This document shows positions 5,326 to 5,345 of a stretch of DNA of 5,345 nt, in pieces. The stretch spans positions 1-5,345 of the forward strand of contig WGDF01000358.1 in assembly GCA_015493405.1 (NCBI GenBank), in the 5' to 3' direction. Below the pieces are notes generated by a model. The model had not been told where the DNA came from, made no database searches, and was given only the letters and a program-made list of their open reading frames with translations. Origin of the DNA: Flavobacteriaceae bacterium (GTDB lineage Bacteria; Bacteroidota; Bacteroidia; Flavobacteriales; Flavobacteriaceae). How positions within the stretch are numbered: position 1 is the stretch's first letter; each line of letters begins with the position of its first letter. A program made the translations under genes and the position numbers.

Positions 5326-5345
5326 TATAAATATAAATAATAGGG
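5326..5345. other. short downstream tail, no gene seen
   Basis: These 20 AT-rich bases follow the anti-sigma stop codon. No hairpin, start codon with an open frame or other element is visible before the window ends, so whether the operon continues cannot be judged. Confidence 0.5.

Noticed and set aside
1..5345. Defence system, mobile element, phage or RNA gene
   Set aside because: No transposase, integrase, nuclease, toxin pair, tRNA/rRNA-like structure, terminal inverted repeats or shift in base composition was seen on reading both strands.

Overview
The window reads as chromosomal DNA of a member of the Bacteroidota, most likely a flavobacterium-like organism. It is AT-rich, it carries the TAnnTTTG type of -7 promoter element, and Shine-Dalgarno sites are mostly absent. 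Two signal peptides are cut just before a Gln, and the protein families (an Ig-like lipoprotein with a GxPTGGxKDxxPP-type motif, a C-terminal OmpA domain with the NRRxEF ending) are typical of that phylum. This placement comes from sequence character and remembered family traits, not from a database search.

Layout. Positions 1-1279 (minus) hold the N-terminal 426 codons of an Ig-like-domain lipoprotein whose 3' end lies outside the window. It diverges from a small cytosolic protein of unknown function (1395-1736, plus), which has a clear -7 element just upstream. A bidirectional terminator (about 1735-1774) separates that gene from a convergent small secreted helical protein (1790-2152, minus). 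A second hairpin (about 2216-2251) ends the largest gene (2274-4220, minus). This encodes a 648-residue exported protein made of two blocks of 23-residue beta-type repeats, a Cys-rich insert and a C-terminal OmpA-like peptidoglycan-binding domain.

Across a 231-base AT-rich divergent intergenic region lies an ECF sigma factor (4452-5012, plus), followed after 16 bases by a small zinc-finger anti-sigma factor (5029-5325, plus). The last 20 bases hold no gene.

How the parts fit. Three of the six genes encode envelope proteins: a lipoprotein, a small periplasmic or secreted protein, and a repeat/OmpA protein that probably ties a long rod-like region to peptidoglycan. The sigma/anti-sigma pair is a self-contained regulatory operon. 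Its divergent position next to the repeat/OmpA gene makes control of that gene possible but unproven. The most unusual signal is the strictly kept 23-residue (69-base) period of the repeat protein: ten proline-anchored units in the first block, then eight in the second with a single one-residue slip, separated by a disulfide-capable insert. Nothing indicates a mobile element, CRISPR array, RNA gene or phage.
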